64,000 bases of DNA. Source: Blastomyces gilchristii SLH14081 (lineage: Eukaryota; Ascomycota; Eurotiomycetes; Onygenales; Ajellomycetaceae). Positions 36,301 to 48,800 of this stretch are shown piece after piece. The stretch covers positions 134,734 to 198,733 of the forward strand of contig NW_003101673.1 of NCBI RefSeq assembly GCF_000003855.2, given 5' to 3'. Numbering within the stretch: the first letter of the stretch is position 1; every line of letters begins with the position of its first letter. The notes below the pieces were generated by a model. It saw nothing but the letters and a program-made list of their open reading frames with translations, searched no databases and was not told where the DNA came from. The translations under genes and the position numbers were made by a program.

Positions 36301-39300
36301 TAGATATTCTTGCAGAGATATCATGATCAATTCATCAATTATTAGTGAGTATAAGAAATAATGAACACTCAGATCAGATTTTCTCATTAATGAACAGATT
36401 ATCTATTGATTAATCAGAAATCACTGCAATCTCTTAACAGACTGCAGTGAGTAGACCTGATGTCACTGAAGAAATCACTGCAGCTGCTTTACAGACTGTA
36501 TTGAGTAGAATCTTCAGATTGTGTATTATCAGTATCAATGAATTAGCAAGATGAAGGTTCTTCTGAAAGATGATATCTTTTGATATGTATAAACACCTGT
36601 TGAAGGGGTTTATCAATCTATAATTGATAAAATCATCATAATTCACAAAAATCAACTCTTTGAAATGAGAAGTCATCTTATTGATGAGCTTGAGAACTAT
36701 CTTCAAGAATGCTTTACAACCTCATCAGTGAATGCCATGTGCAGAGAGTAGAGCTTCAAGTCAGACCTTATACAGTATAATCAGCTTTGTATTTTCAGAG
36801 CTCTTATACAATATTGTTGAGATTGATATAAGATTAAGCAGCTCTGTGACTGTAATAACTATCTCATCTCACATCTTTTTCAGAGCTGAAGAGTCTATTA
36901 ATAGTGATTAGAACTTCTCAATAATAAAACTGATTGATTGTTCAGATACTTCATCTTACTATAAAGTATAAGAGAAAGTTGACTCTTATTTTATATCTTC
37001 ACTGAGCATATATGTCATGACTGCATTTGAATTCAATTCTTCACAATCTGAGTGAATGATTGTAATGCTACATCTTAGCAGATTCTTGATGAATTAATTA
37101 AAGATCTGTAGATATCTCAATGTCTCATTCTTGCATTTCAATAGAAATATTCATCTTATATAAGTGATATCATCTGTTATCATCATTGCAAGCTTCTTGC
37201 CAGTGTAAGATGATATATCATTCTCAGTTTCAAGAGTCTCATCATCACTGAAGATATTCACTCAAACCTTCAAGGCCTTGCAGATGACATGATATGGTGT
37301 GAAATTCTTGTAGAAAGTATGTTTCTGTTTAGACTTAATATATATAACACAGAACAATAATTTCTTCAGACTGATAATGATAATATCAAATTGTAGATCT
37401 CTGATCATTTTTAATATACTATTTTTACTAATATGATCAAGTCAACAATACTACTCATCTATCAAAAGCTGTTTCAGAAGAACTGCAGATAATTAAGATG
37501 AAGATAAGATAATAAAGAAATCAGTATCTGAATTCTTAGAGTTGATTAACTATTCAATCTTCTCATGACTGAAAGATCTCAAAGATTCTGTATTTGAATT
37601 ATAATCTGTTGAGATTGTCTTTGATTTCAGAACAGTCACATATGTCACTACTTTATACATTGAGTCATTTATTATCTCATGAAATGTCAGTGAGCTGTTG
37701 AATAGAATATAAATATTATTGTGAGACAGATTGATGTAGAAGATATCACTGTTAATAGATAATAGAAACTCAAAGTAGTTCTCAGTATTAACTTATATAT
37801 TACAGTAAATATAGCTCTGACATTTCATAAGCTCAGCAGAGATCAGATTTGTGAATAGTTCTGATACATAGTATATATGATTGAATTCTATCAATCTTTC
37901 ACTTACTAAGATGAATACAGTGCTGACACTCTGAATCTTTATAATGATCTTATTAATCACTTAAACTATTGAATTATTGATTATTATAAGTTCTGAAAAT
38001 CATGATCTATCACTCACTATATGACATTCAGCATCACTATCTCATATAGTGAGAGAATTCTTGTGAGATTTCACAAAACAGACTGATATATTGATAATCT
38101 CTGTGAGATTTGTCATCTGATAGATCTCTGATTCATTTATAATAAATAGTTGAGTTCTACTCTTACTATTATTCTTTTTCTTCTTTTCTTTTAATTTCTT
38201 TATTCTTGCAGTATTATTTATTCTTCAATTATTCAGAGCACTGTCTGAATTGATCAATTAACAGATATTAAAGTGAGATCTCTCACATTCAGAATATGTA
38301 GATGAATTTCTCAATTCTTGATGATTTTAAGAGTCTTCTTATGTACTGTCACAATCATATTCAGTACAGTCTTCATAGATCAGATTCAATGTATTGTTAC
38401 TAATAGTCAGTATGACTGTTATAGTCATTATAACTGTTGTAGCTGTTGTAACTGAGTTAACTGCAGAATCTATATTCTACAGATTCTTTTTATCTTTTAA
38501 AGAATCAAGCTATAAACAGATTTTCTTCATAAGAAGATTAACATTCAATATCACAGCTGTGAATTTGAAATTCTGTATCTTCTCTATCTTCTTCTGAATG
38601 TAATTTCTTCAATTATTGAGTAGAACTTAGTAGAAGATATTAAATATTTATGCATCTAAGAGAGAAGTATTCAATATCTTCAATTTCATAATAATGAACT
38701 GAAACTTATCAAAGAATGTGTGTAGATTGATGACCTGTATATTACTAAGAGACATGAATTTCAGAACTATCTCACAGTGTAACTGTGTTTTAAGAACAGA
38801 GTATTTCTATTTAATTACATTTCATAGAGTATAAGTAATTCAATTTTCATCATACTTGAAGAAACATGGTCTGATATCTGCATTTAAGAAGTTCAAGATG
38901 AATGTATAAAGTCATCAGTTTCTGATGTCTTAGAATGATGCTCATTCATCATCTCTTTATAGAGAGTTCTGAATCTGTTATTTCTCTATCATATATTAAC
39001 ACTGTGCATCAACCAGTTTCAATTTCATGAAGATACTTTATATAATGTAATTGAATGTATCAGTTAGACTGTTTAATCTCACAGTATTCTTGACATCTTT
39101 CTTGAATTGAGAGATTATCTTATTAACACAGCTATTCAGTTTATAAAGATTGAATTTCAATCTTTCACTGAGATTAGAATTTCATATAACTGTACAGACT
39201 GTAAATATAATGATAGAATAATTATTAACATTCTGTGATTAATCTGTAGAGAATCTCTGTTGATGAAGTTTTTTCAGTTATAGTTTAAGTTCTAAAACTC

Positions 39301-39925
39301 TTTACTTTCTCTTATTCATCTCAAGTATTATCTTAAGATACTTCATCTGTTGATCTGATATTATCTCACTTAAACAGTAGATATCTGAGTATTCATTATT
39401 CTTAATAAGAGAATCAGCTTCATCAAGCTGTTGAGTAGATCAGAGAGTCAGCCTGACTGTGTCAGAAGCTGTATTTAAATCAGCTTTGAATCAAGAGAGT
39501 GTTTCAGAGTATTTATTAATAAAGCTTTCAAAAGCTTCAGAAGAATGTTCACTGACAGAGTATAAGTATAAAGAATTATCATCATCAACTGCAACTGATT
39601 CAGTGAAAAGAATGCAAGATTGTAAACATGTATATAAGTGAAATTATGTTGAATCTATTATCTTGATATTCATTTATTGAATTCTTATCAATATCATTCT
39701 CTTTTCTTACTTTTTTGCAAATGTAATGTGTTTTCTGCAAGTCTCTTTTTTTAAGCAAGCAGTAGTATTATTAATCATCAAGATCTCAAACACATCAATA
39801 CTTATAGAATAAGATGATTTTAACTTCTGATGAGTGTATTGAATGAAGCAGTAGTTCAAATAATAAGTATATTGACAAGAAATCTCAAATTGACAGTGAT
39901 TTTGCACAAAACAGGTCTCATAACC

Positions 39926-40020
39926 TGTGAAAGATGTAAAGCTTGTGTGATTGAAAGATTACTAGCTTGTGAAAAGTTGTATGATGAAAGGATTAGTAAG
40001 CCAGATCACGTGACCTGATA
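39926..40020 (-). repeat. Copia-1 5' LTR (95 bp)
   Basis: Partner of 34,312-34,406, with the target duplication attaa directly to its right. The putative half-tRNA-type primer site lies at 39,905-39,925 on the minus strand. Confidence 0.88.
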
Positions 40021-40025
40021 ATTAA

Positions 40026-40600
40026 TATATAAATTAGAAATTATATTCACTGAATCTCTCTTATGAAAGAAAATATCATTCAATATTAAAGAATAAAGCT
40101 TGATTAAATTATAATTATATTTATTTATAAAATAAGAGAAATTAAGTGAATTTTCTTTATACTTATTTCTCTATATTATATTATATATAACTATCTACTG
40201 AATCTACTAATTTTATAAGAGAATTCTAATAATTACACTATTATCAGACTATTAATAATTTAAAAGACAGTATTATATAATATTTTAATATAGAATAGTG
40301 ATAAAAATAATAATTATTTAATATATAAGTCTTAAGTAATAAGATATTTATATTATAATTAAAATATCTTATTTCTTTAAATAGATAGTTAATAAATAGC
40401 AGCTGAGTAATAGATAACTAGCTTAATAGTATATTAATTTCACTAATAGAATAGTATATAGTATCTTATAATATCTTAGTAGTATTCTGATAATAATATC
40501 TATTAATTATATAATTACTGAGTAGTATTATAATGATGTTAGAAAGTTCTGTACTATCTCAACATTATCTTGACATTTAATATTCAGTGATGTATCACTG
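40026..40600. other. AT-rich desert ending at the gene-island boundary
   Basis: Extremely AT-rich (mostly A and T with rare isolated G or C) and no coding signal. Composition changes within about 50 bp around 40,600-40,640 to ordinary fungal genic sequence. Confidence 0.75.
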
Positions 40601-40639
40601 AATATAATGATGGAACATGTGTTATGATCAGTGACATGT

Positions 40640-41068
40640 GACACAGGTGGAATGGTGGATCCACGGTGTAATCACCGTAAATTAACCCTACGTTCTTCCC
40701 GTATGGCATGCTCGGGTCCCCACGTGATCTATCGCCCAATGTAACTTAGCGGCCCGACAATTTCTTCCAAGCTGCCAATTTCTCTTCCGCCGTTCAATTG
40801 AATCAATTGAATGAATATTTTGGTGTCTCCGTGCCCGTCTTCATCGCCCTTTCGTACCTCAAACCTATATATAATTTCCCTCTCTCCTCGCCTCTCCCCG
40901 GCTCAATCCCTCACTGCATCGGATTCTGCCATGTCTCCTGGCTGTTGATCGTTGTTCTCGCGTGGATCTCCCTTAACCGTGAGGACCCAATCCAAGAACA
41001 CCCTGGGTCTTCTCCAATTCTTTTCTGCCAACATATATCCTCTATATCTTTTCCGTTTTTCTCTCACA
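40640..41068 (+). promoter_or_regulatory. Promoter and 5' leader of the mL58 gene
   Basis: GC-balanced sequence with CT-rich stretches before the start codon ('ctctctcctcgcctctcc' near 40,880), typical of fungal 5' leaders. In-frame upstream codons from 40,952 are open but look like leader, because the start at 41,069 has the better context. Confidence 0.5.
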
Positions 41069-41698
41069 ATGGCTTGTCCTGTCACATATTCCCGGCGCAA
41101 TGTCTTGATGCTACCGTTCTTGCTCCCATCGTGGTCGGAATCAGCCACCTCCGCCCTGGTATGCCGGAGATATCAGTCAACTTTCCGTCGACTGAAGCAA
41201 CGCCTACGCGTGAAACCTGACGCTTCATTCAGCCCTCTCCCTCCCAATTCTCCCGAACGCATCATCTACAATCCTCCCTCCAGTGCTCCCTCAGTCTACC
41301 ACACTCCTACCAAATTCCTACCACCAAATGATGTCCGCCGGAAACTGCGAGCTGCTTCATTCCCCGGAGACCCACTGCAACAACAGCAGCAACAGCACTC
41401 ACGACTCCCGCTGGTTTTGCGACATAAGAGTCAAACCAAAAACATCCTGGGCGAACAGGAGATCGCGGAAATGCGCCAACTACGGCTAGAAGACCCCATG
41501 AAGTGGAGCAGATATGCGCTGGCTCAGAGATTCGGATGCAGCTCCCATTTTGTCATGCAGGTGTGCGATGCCGGCCCGCAGAAGAAGGCCATCCAGCAAC
41601 AGGTCCTCGAGGCTATCAAGTCGCGCTGGGGCAAGAAGCGAACAATTGCTAGGGAGGACAGACAATTGCGAAAAGAGCTATGGGCTAGGGATCAATAA
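41069..41698 (+). CDS. mrpl20: Mitochondrial large ribosomal subunit protein mL58 (yeast Mrpl20 family)
   Basis: Single-exon, 209-residue protein. The N-terminus (MACPVTYSRRNVLMLPFLLP…) is basic, hydroxylated and free of acidic residues, as in mitochondrial targeting peptides. The conserved core of the fungal mL58 family follows: 'IIYNPPSSAPSVYHTPTKFLPPND', then 'LPLVLR', then 'LGEQEIAEMRQLRLEDPMKWSRYALAQRFGCSSHFVMQV', a helix-turn-helix-like segment. The C-terminus is basic ('RWGKKRTIAREDRQLRKELWARDQ') and probably contacts rRNA. The protein belongs to the mitochondrial 54S/large subunit and acts in the matrix. I chose the ATG at 41,069 for its CACAATGG context and because it starts the targeting peptide. 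An in-frame ATG at 40,952 would add 39 residues. A Gln run (codons for QQQQQQQ near 41,380) is a small low-complexity feature. Confidence 0.88.
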   Translation: MACPVTYSRRNVLMLPFLLPSWSESATSALVCRRYQSTFRRLKQRLRVKPDASFSPLPPNSPERIIYNPPSSAPSVYHTPTKFLPPNDVRRKLRAASFPGDPLQQQQQQHSRLPLVLRHKSQTKNILGEQEIAEMRQLRLEDPMKWSRYALAQRFGCSSHFVMQVCDAGPQKKAIQQQVLEAIKSRWGKKRTIAREDRQLRKELWARDQ

Positions 41699-42406
41699 TC
41701 TATTTATTCATATCTTTTTATACCTCAACTTGATCGGCATCATCGGCATTATCTTTCGTGGAGGACCTGATTACTTCTAGGGGTGGGGTGGAGATGAGAT
41801 GTAATGCTAACGGCGGGCCGGGAAAACACACCCCTGCTCTTCCGACTGCGCTGGTTTGCGGCCCAATCCCTCTCTGACCGGGTGGTTGCGGGTGACGAAG
41901 AAGAAAGGAAGAGGAGGACAAGGAGGACAAGGACTGGCCTCAATTGTAGAAACTATCACTGTACTATTTTTCCATTTCCATTTCCATTTCCTATTGTTGC
42001 TGTTAGATTACCTGTATTTTCTTATGCTCTGTACAGTATATACCTATATTCTACTATCAATGCATAAAAATAGAACCTTTTGACAAAAGTGTTAATCCAT
42101 TGCTCTAAAAACGCGACATGCTTGGTAATATCCATATAAAGATTCGGGAGATCGAAAAAAGGAAAAAGAAGGAAAGAAAAAAAGGAAAAAAAAGAAAAGA
42201 AAAACAGATAAAACCCATCTTGACGCTACTCGCCCGACGCAAACATTTCATAAGAGGAAACTAAAATAACTCCCGAGAGAAAGAAAGAAAGAAAGAAAGA
42301 AAAATTCAAAATCAAGACCCACGGATGTTTTTTTCTCCCCGTCCGCAATTCGCAGCAATCCGTCGCCCAGCCTTGCCGTATCTACCCAGCTTCTCCTCCA
42401 CGCCAA
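41699..42406. other. Intergenic region between mL58 and dug1
   Basis: Contains the 3' end of mL58 and the promoter of dug1. Visible elements are pyrimidine-rich 'ttccatttccatttcc' near 41,970, A/G-rich runs at 42,155-42,215, and a (GAAA)n microsatellite at 42,275-42,305 just before the dug1 start. No convincing coding frame; the small frames here overlap each other on both strands. Confidence 0.6.
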
Positions 42407-44478
42407 ATGCTCCCCGCCTCGCTTCCCCTCAGTCGCATCGCAGCATTGCTCCCCCCCGTCAGACACTGTACCGCGCAATTGTCCCGGAGATATTTCAGTC
42501 TTAATCGATCCCTCTCGTCCCCGTCCTCGTCCTCCTCCTTTACTTCATCCTCGTCTTCATTCCCCGCCGCACCGCGCTCCTACAGTCGTCGTTCCATCAT
42601 CCAACAGCAACCTGCCCCGCTCACTGCAAGAATATACAAGAGAACATTCTACGCAAATATCGACGATCCCAAGATGGCGCCTCAGCTGGAACCGTTTTTC
42701 AAGGAGTGAGTTGTGGAAATAGACCATTTTTATATTTGTCACCGAATTCATAGACGCATGGAGGGTATATATATATATATGGTTTGCTGATATCAAGGCG
42801 TCTATTGTCGTTATGCGTAGGGTCGATAACCTCCAGGACCACTTCATTGATCGTATGTGTCATACTCCAATTCCTAGAAATGATTTGCTACGCAGTAGCC
42901 CTAGCTTTGGATAATTGCTAAATTGTCCCTATTATGATATATAGGCCTGAGGAAAGCAGTTGCTATCCCATCAATTTCTGCCCAGGATGAGAACAGAGGG
43001 GATGTGGTCAAAGTACGTTCATAAACCAACCATTATCAATACATCCCGGCGTAATCCTCAAAAGAACTACATTTCTGATTACCTTATTACCTTAGATGGG
43101 AGACTTCCTTGTCGACGAACTGAAGCGCCTTGGAGCTGAAGTTGAGAAGCGTCCACTAGGAAAGGAGCCTGGACGGGAACATCTGGACCTGCCCCCAGTC
43201 ATCCTTGCCCGCTACGGCAACGACAAGAACAAGCGGACCATTCTTGTCTATGGTCATTACGACGTGCAGCCTGCCCTGCTCGAGGATGGCTGGAACTCGG
43301 AACCATTCACGCTCACAATCGATGAGAAGGGCAGGATGTTCGGCCGCGGCAGCACGGATGACAAAGGCCCCGTCCTGGGCTGGCTAAACGTCATTGAAGC
43401 GCACCAGAAGGCCGGTGTTGATTTCCCCGTCAACCTGCTCTGCTGTTTTGAGGGCATGGAGGAGTACGGCTCCCTGGGGCTCGAGGAGTTCGTGAAAGCT
43501 GAGAGCAAGGCGTATTTCAAAGATACTGATGCCGTATGCATTTCGGACAACTACTGGCTGGGTACTGAGAAGCCATGCCTTACCTACGGACTGCGCGGCT
43601 GCAATTACTACTCTCTCACCATCTCCGGCCCGGGACAGGACTTGCACAGCGGCGTCTTTGGCGGCACGGCCCATGAGCCCATGACGGATCTGGTCAATCT
43701 CCTTTCCAAGCTGGTGGACGCTCAAGGCAACATCCTGATCCCAGGCATAAACGAGCTCGTCGCCCCAGTCTCCGAGGATGAGAAGAGTCTGTACACCAAC
43801 ATCAGTTTCTCCATGGATAACCTGCACGAGTCTCTTGGCAGCACCACCTCCATCTTCTCAGACAAGGAACCCACCCTGATGAGACGATGGCGGTACCCAT
43901 CTCTCTCCATCCACGGCGTGGAAGGCGCCTATTCCGCCCCCGGCGCCAAGACAGTCATCCCCGCGAAAGTTATTGGAAAGTTCTCCATCCGCACCGTGCC
44001 CAATATGGAGAGCGAGGATGTGAACCGGTTGGTGTTTGATTATATCAAGGCCGAGTTTGCCAAGTTGAACAGCAAGAATACGATGGATTGCTCGCTGCAG
44101 CATGACGGGAAATGGTGGGTCGCTAGCCCCAAGCATTGGAACTTCCAGGCTGCGAGTAAGGCGGTTAAGCAGGTGTTTGGTGTTGAGCCGGATATGACGA
44201 GGGAGGGTGGAAGGTATGTTATTTATTCTTCTCGTTTCCTTTATTTTCTTATTTTTGCGCGGGAATAAATTTCTAACCAACGGTAAACCAATAGCATCCC
44301 CATCACCCTGACCTTTGAAGAAGCCACGGGCAAGAACGTTCTTTTGTTGCCCATGGGCAGCTCCACGGATGCCGCACATTCCACCAACGAGAAGCTGGAC
44401 ACGCGCAACTATATTGAGGGTACCAAACTGATGGGTGCCTATTTACACTATGTTGCTGAGGAGCCTGCTACGGCGTAA
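42407..44478 (+). CDS. dug1: Cys-Gly metallodipeptidase Dug1 (M20 family), with N-terminal extension
   Basis: Five exons: 42,407-42,705, 42,821-42,852, 42,945-43,012, 43,096-44,213 and 44,295-44,478, giving 566 residues. All introns are GT-AG and restore the frame of the CNDP/Dug1 family ('[42 protein letters not shown]'). The enzyme hydrolyses Cys-Gly from glutathione breakdown in the DUG pathway. The two-metal site is complete: His187 (YGHYDVQ), Asp221/222 (STDDKGP), the general-base/metal pair Glu255-Glu256 (FEGMEEYGS), Asp284 (CISDNYW), His317 (DLHSGVFGG) and His534 ([10 protein letters not shown]). The family is normally about 480 residues. Here residues 1-89 are extra, Arg/Ser/Pro-rich and presequence-like ('[25 protein letters not shown]'), and Met90 (42,674, AAGATGG) would give the canonical cytosolic form. 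Dual targeting is therefore inferred. Confidence 0.95.
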
Positions 44479-45072
44479 ACAGACAGACAATCCTTTTGGT
44501 TTATCTTATTGTCCTGATACACTGTGTTTTCGTGGATGCGAGGGATGTGGGGGTGGCTTTTATTGTCCAGGTAGTTTTAATTTTGAACTTCAGCATTGTA
44601 GATGTTTGTATAGCTACATAAGTTAGTTAAGATGTTATCTATTAACATGATCCGAGTTACATAACATGACCGCCTGGTTAATTATCTTATTACATTCTAC
44701 CCTCACGACAGAGGATGGAGTGCCAGTCTTCGATTGTCCAAACCTTGTAGTTACAGGGGCTCCTGTTTCCCCAAAAATATGTGGTTGGGAACGCAAGCGG
44801 TTATTCTCTCTTGGGATCCTGTTGTCGTCGTCTCTCAATATCTCGATCGGGCAATATTGACTTTGATATCACGTGACTTCCCGATGCATATCGTTTTGCA
44901 CGCGACGCGACATTGCGACAACTAAATATCTCAACAACAGCTCAACGATGAAGGCATCCCATCAGGTTTCTAAATAGCTGCACGAGGACCTGGAGCGTTG
45001 GGATTGCTCTGACTCTACAAAAAGCTCCCTCATGACCTGCGATTCGACCGTTGTTTATTCCTTTTCTCCCCC
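44479..45072. other. Intergenic region between dug1 and smc6
   Basis: Holds the dug1 3' UTR and the smc6 promoter and leader. 'acgcgacgcgacattgcgac' at about 44,900 contains ACGCG, the core of the fungal MBF (MluI cell-cycle box) site, which would suit S-phase expression of smc6. That is inference from a short motif. No coding frame is supported. Confidence 0.5.
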
Positions 45073-45782
45073 ATGGCTCCGATCAAGCGGACTCGAGTCG
45101 ATCCGCACCATGTCCCCGCCTCGAGTGCGCCTTCAGGTTCACAGCCTGGCCCGGTAAGAAACAATATTGAGATATATAATCAAGCAGCCCTTCCTCTTCG
45201 ATTCTATAGAAAAAAAATTGTTAGGCATGGTTGGACTAATATACAATCCAATTATATAGAGAAAGAAGGTGCGCACTTCGGATGTCCTAGCAGTCCGAGG
45301 CGACAGTGACAGTGACAGCGACAATGACTCTACCAATTCCTCCCCTGCCTCGACTCCGTACGACTCCGCCCCCGCCTCCGAGCGCGGCGGCACAAACCCA
45401 GACCACAACCCCAGCGAACCTGAAGCCGAGCCCGAGTTTGAATCCGAATCCCCAACCGAACTCCCATCCGAACCCGACCTCGACGAGGAAACCATCGAGC
45501 ACCGAGCGAGCCAATACGTCCAGAATAAATTCTCGCAAAACGTAGAAAACGTGCCCGCAGAGCATGGCATCATCGAGCGAGTAGACTGCTACAATTTCAT
45601 GTGCCATGAACATTTCTCCGTCGACCTAGGCCCGCTGATAAATTTCATTGTGGGCAAGAATGGGAGTGGGAAGAGTGCTATTCTTACGGCTCTCACTCTC
45701 TGTTTGGGCGGGAAGGCGTCCGTGACGAACCGGGGTCAGAGTTTGAAGAGCTTTATTAAGGAGGGGAAGGAGTATGTATCCC

Positions 45783-45821
<39 letters not shown>

Positions 45822-48800
45822 TCCTCTTGCTTTGCTATTCTTTTACAAGCCTTCCTGTGAGAAGCATCTTATGGATGACCGCGCACACATTTAACTAAAT
45901 TATTTCTCTTTCTTTGCAGCTCTGCAACTATTGTGGTTCGCATTAAGAACCAGGGAGATAGCGCATATAATCCCAACGAATTCGGAAACTCGATCATTAT
46001 TGAGCGACATTTCTCCAGAAGCGGCGCGAGCGGTTTCAAAATTAAAAGTTCCTCCGGTCGAATTGTGTCCACGAAGAAATCGGAACTTGACTCTATCACA
46101 GACTACTTCGCCCTTCAGATTGACAATCCCATGAACGTCCTCTCCCAAGACATGGCCCGCCAGTTTCTAAGTAGTTCCAGCCCATCGGAAAAATATAAAT
46201 TTTTCGTCAAGGGAGTCCAGCTTGAGCAGCTGGACCAGGACTATCGCTTGCTTGAAGAGTCGATTGACCAGACTGAAGCGAAATTGTCGATTCATTTGGA
46301 CCAGATAAAGGATTTGGAGGTCAATAGGAATAACGCCAGGGCGAAGCTCGCGCTATCGGATAAGAATGAGACTATGCGGGCTAGAATAAGAAATTTGAGA
46401 GCTCAGATGGCGTGGGTACAGGTTGAAGAACAGGAAAAGGTTCGTAAATATATATGTTCAATACATATTGGGGTAGGTATGTTTCGGGCTAACCTGTGGA
46501 ATAGAATCGAGATTCGTGCGATGCACAACTTGCGGAGGCAACTCGGAAGATTGCAGATCTCGAGGCTGAACTGGTGAAAGCCGATGAAGTTTATCAAGAA
46601 GCTGATCGTGAACACAATGTAGCTTTTGAGGCAGTTCGAGCAGCAAGATCTGAACTTGAATCTCACGAGGATCGAGGAAAGGTTGCAAAGGAAAGTATGA
46701 CTGAGGTTCTAAAAGAGCGCCGTGAGCTCCAGGTACGTCGAATATTATCTGGTTAAATGTCATTTTGATAATTAATTTCGAGACAAGGCAACACAACGCA
46801 CGATCCGCGAATATTTGAAGGCGGCCGAGTCTGCCATCGCAGAAACGCAACGAAAAATAGACGAAGAAAAACGGCGACTTGAGGATTTAGATGGTGGGAA
46901 CCATGCTAGGAGGTTGGCGGAACTCGAGGAGAGGAAGTCTCAAGCCGAAGAAGCGCACAATAGATTCAATGCGCACAGAAAAGACGTTGATCGCTTACAA
47001 GAGGATCTGAACAGAGCGGAACGAGAATTCCAAGGGAAGCGTGAACCGGTCATCAAGCAGCGGTCTGATGTAGAGCAAGCTGAAAATCGACTTCGCAGCC
47101 TCGTGCGGGACAGAGGACAACAGCAAAACGGTTTCCACGAAAAGATGCCTATGTTGTTAAGGGCTATTGAGCAGGAGCAGTACAAGTTTTCGAGGAAACC
47201 TGTCGGGCCTTTGGGGAGCCATATACGGCTGCTGAAGCCGAAATGGTCTGGAGTCCTTGAAAGCGCGCTGGGTGCAAACCTGGCTGGGTTTGTGGTGACG
47301 ACGAAGAGTGATTCGAACACTCTATCGGCTATCATGAAGCGGGTTGGATGGTAAGTTTCAATGACATTACTGAGTTTGCGGCGCACCACGCTCTGTATGT
47401 TAATTCATTCCCATTAGTGAATGCCCGATTTTCATCGGGAATGATAATGGGACCATGGATACGTCCCCCAACGAACCTGACCCCCAATTCGACACAGTGT
47501 TGCGCGTTTTAGAGGTAGGAAACTGCCAACGATTATATCAACAAACGATAGCTTCTTTACTAAAAAAGTACATATATCATTTAGATCGATAACGATTTGG
47601 TTCGAAGACAGCTGGTTATCACCAATGGCATTGAGCAGGTTCTACTCATTGAGGACTTGGAAGAAGCTTCCGCGGTGATGTTTGATGGCCCTCGGCCGAG
47701 AAATGCGAAGCGATGTTTCTGCATCGACCGGCGAGATCGGCGAAGAGGGATTCATTTATCTTTTAGCCGGACGGGGGAGCCCACACAATCTCCAGTCCAA
47801 GCGTATACAGGACGACCCCGGATGAAAACTGACATAGAGTCACAAATTAGGTTTGTAGCCATTTACATCGTAATAAAACCCAGGCTCCCCATTACTGACC
47901 AGTTGTGTGCCGTATAGGATACAACAAGATGCTGTCAATAGCTTGAAACAGGATCTCCTCGAGCTTGAAACCCAAGAACGATTAGCGCGCACCCATTTTG
48001 AAAAATGCAAACAGGCACTCTACAGACATAAAAAACAGGTGGAAGATCTAAGGACCGCCTCGCAAAAAGCGGAGGACAGCGTTGAGGAGCTTCAGAGTGC
48101 AATTGACGGAGATACAACTGAAGATGGCCGGCTAGAAGGTCTGCACACATCTCTACAAGAAAGCGAAGGAGAGAAACGCACTTACGAGAGCTCTTTCGAA
48201 GACAGCGTCAACAAAATGGACAGCATAGTTGAAATCGTCAAAGAGAAGAAACAAGAAGTGGCGCAAATTGGACTGGAGATAGCTAAATATCGGAAAAAGC
48301 TCGAAGAGCTTGAAGGGGAAGAGTCCAGGATGCTAGAGAAACGGAGAAAAGCTCTCACTGATAAAAACGTCGTTGTTCATAGGCTTGAGTCTGTGAAGGG
48401 GGACAAGGAATACATAGCGAGGAAGCGCCAGGAACTCGTTGATATCATCTTGGATTTTAGTGCTAAAGCAAGTTCCATTTCTCCGCGTGTGACCGTTCCT
48501 CAGGGTGAGACGGCGAATAGCCTTGATAAGAAACTCATGAGATTAAAAAGGGACCTTGATCGGTTTGATAAGGAGTATGTATATTTTCGTTCTTTTTTTG
48601 GTCGAAGGAAGAGGAAAAGACTTTGCTAACAACGTCTAGTTTGGGAGATCGGGAGAAGATTGCCACCGAAGCAGCCGAATCAGAGGAGAAGTATGAAAGT
48701 GCTAGGCGGCAGGTTGCTGAGCTTGAAGAGCTTGCGCAGGTAATAACTTCTACTCTACTACAAAAATTTTCTCTCGTTCTTAATAACTAACAATTCCGCA

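Larger units (their letters stand above)
34312..40020 (-). mobile_element. Copia-1: complete but decayed Ty1/Copia element
   Basis: Two 95-bp direct terminal repeats (34,312-34,406 and 39,926-40,020), TG…CA, are flanked by the 5-bp duplication attaa (34,307-34,311 and 40,021-40,025). The element is 5,709 bp. The minus strand gives gag (about 39,640-38,700), protease ('DSDAECHIVSDRS', about 38,000), integrase C-terminal 'YDDFINYRLINPFNRCLYISKDIIF' (36,434-36,706), RT (35,174-35,554 and upstream) and RNase H ('STEAEYIAFF', about 34,900). The minus-strand sequence just inside the 5' LTR, GGTTATGAGACCTG, resembles the anticodon-arm complement of initiator tRNA-Met, the half-tRNA primer used by copia-type elements. 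A purine-rich AAGTGAGAG abuts the 3' LTR. Confidence 0.9.

Noticed and set aside
40798..41220. 140-codon plus-strand frame overlapping the mL58 leader
   Set aside because: It overlaps the better supported mL58 gene in another frame and has no domain or start context.
43384..44379. Antisense frames of 147 and 173 codons across dug1
   Set aside because: They are shadows of the well-conserved dug1 exon 4; no family resemblance.
45139..45613. Antisense frames over the smc6 N-terminus
   Set aside because: They arise from the Ser/Asp-rich repeats of the smc6 sense strand.
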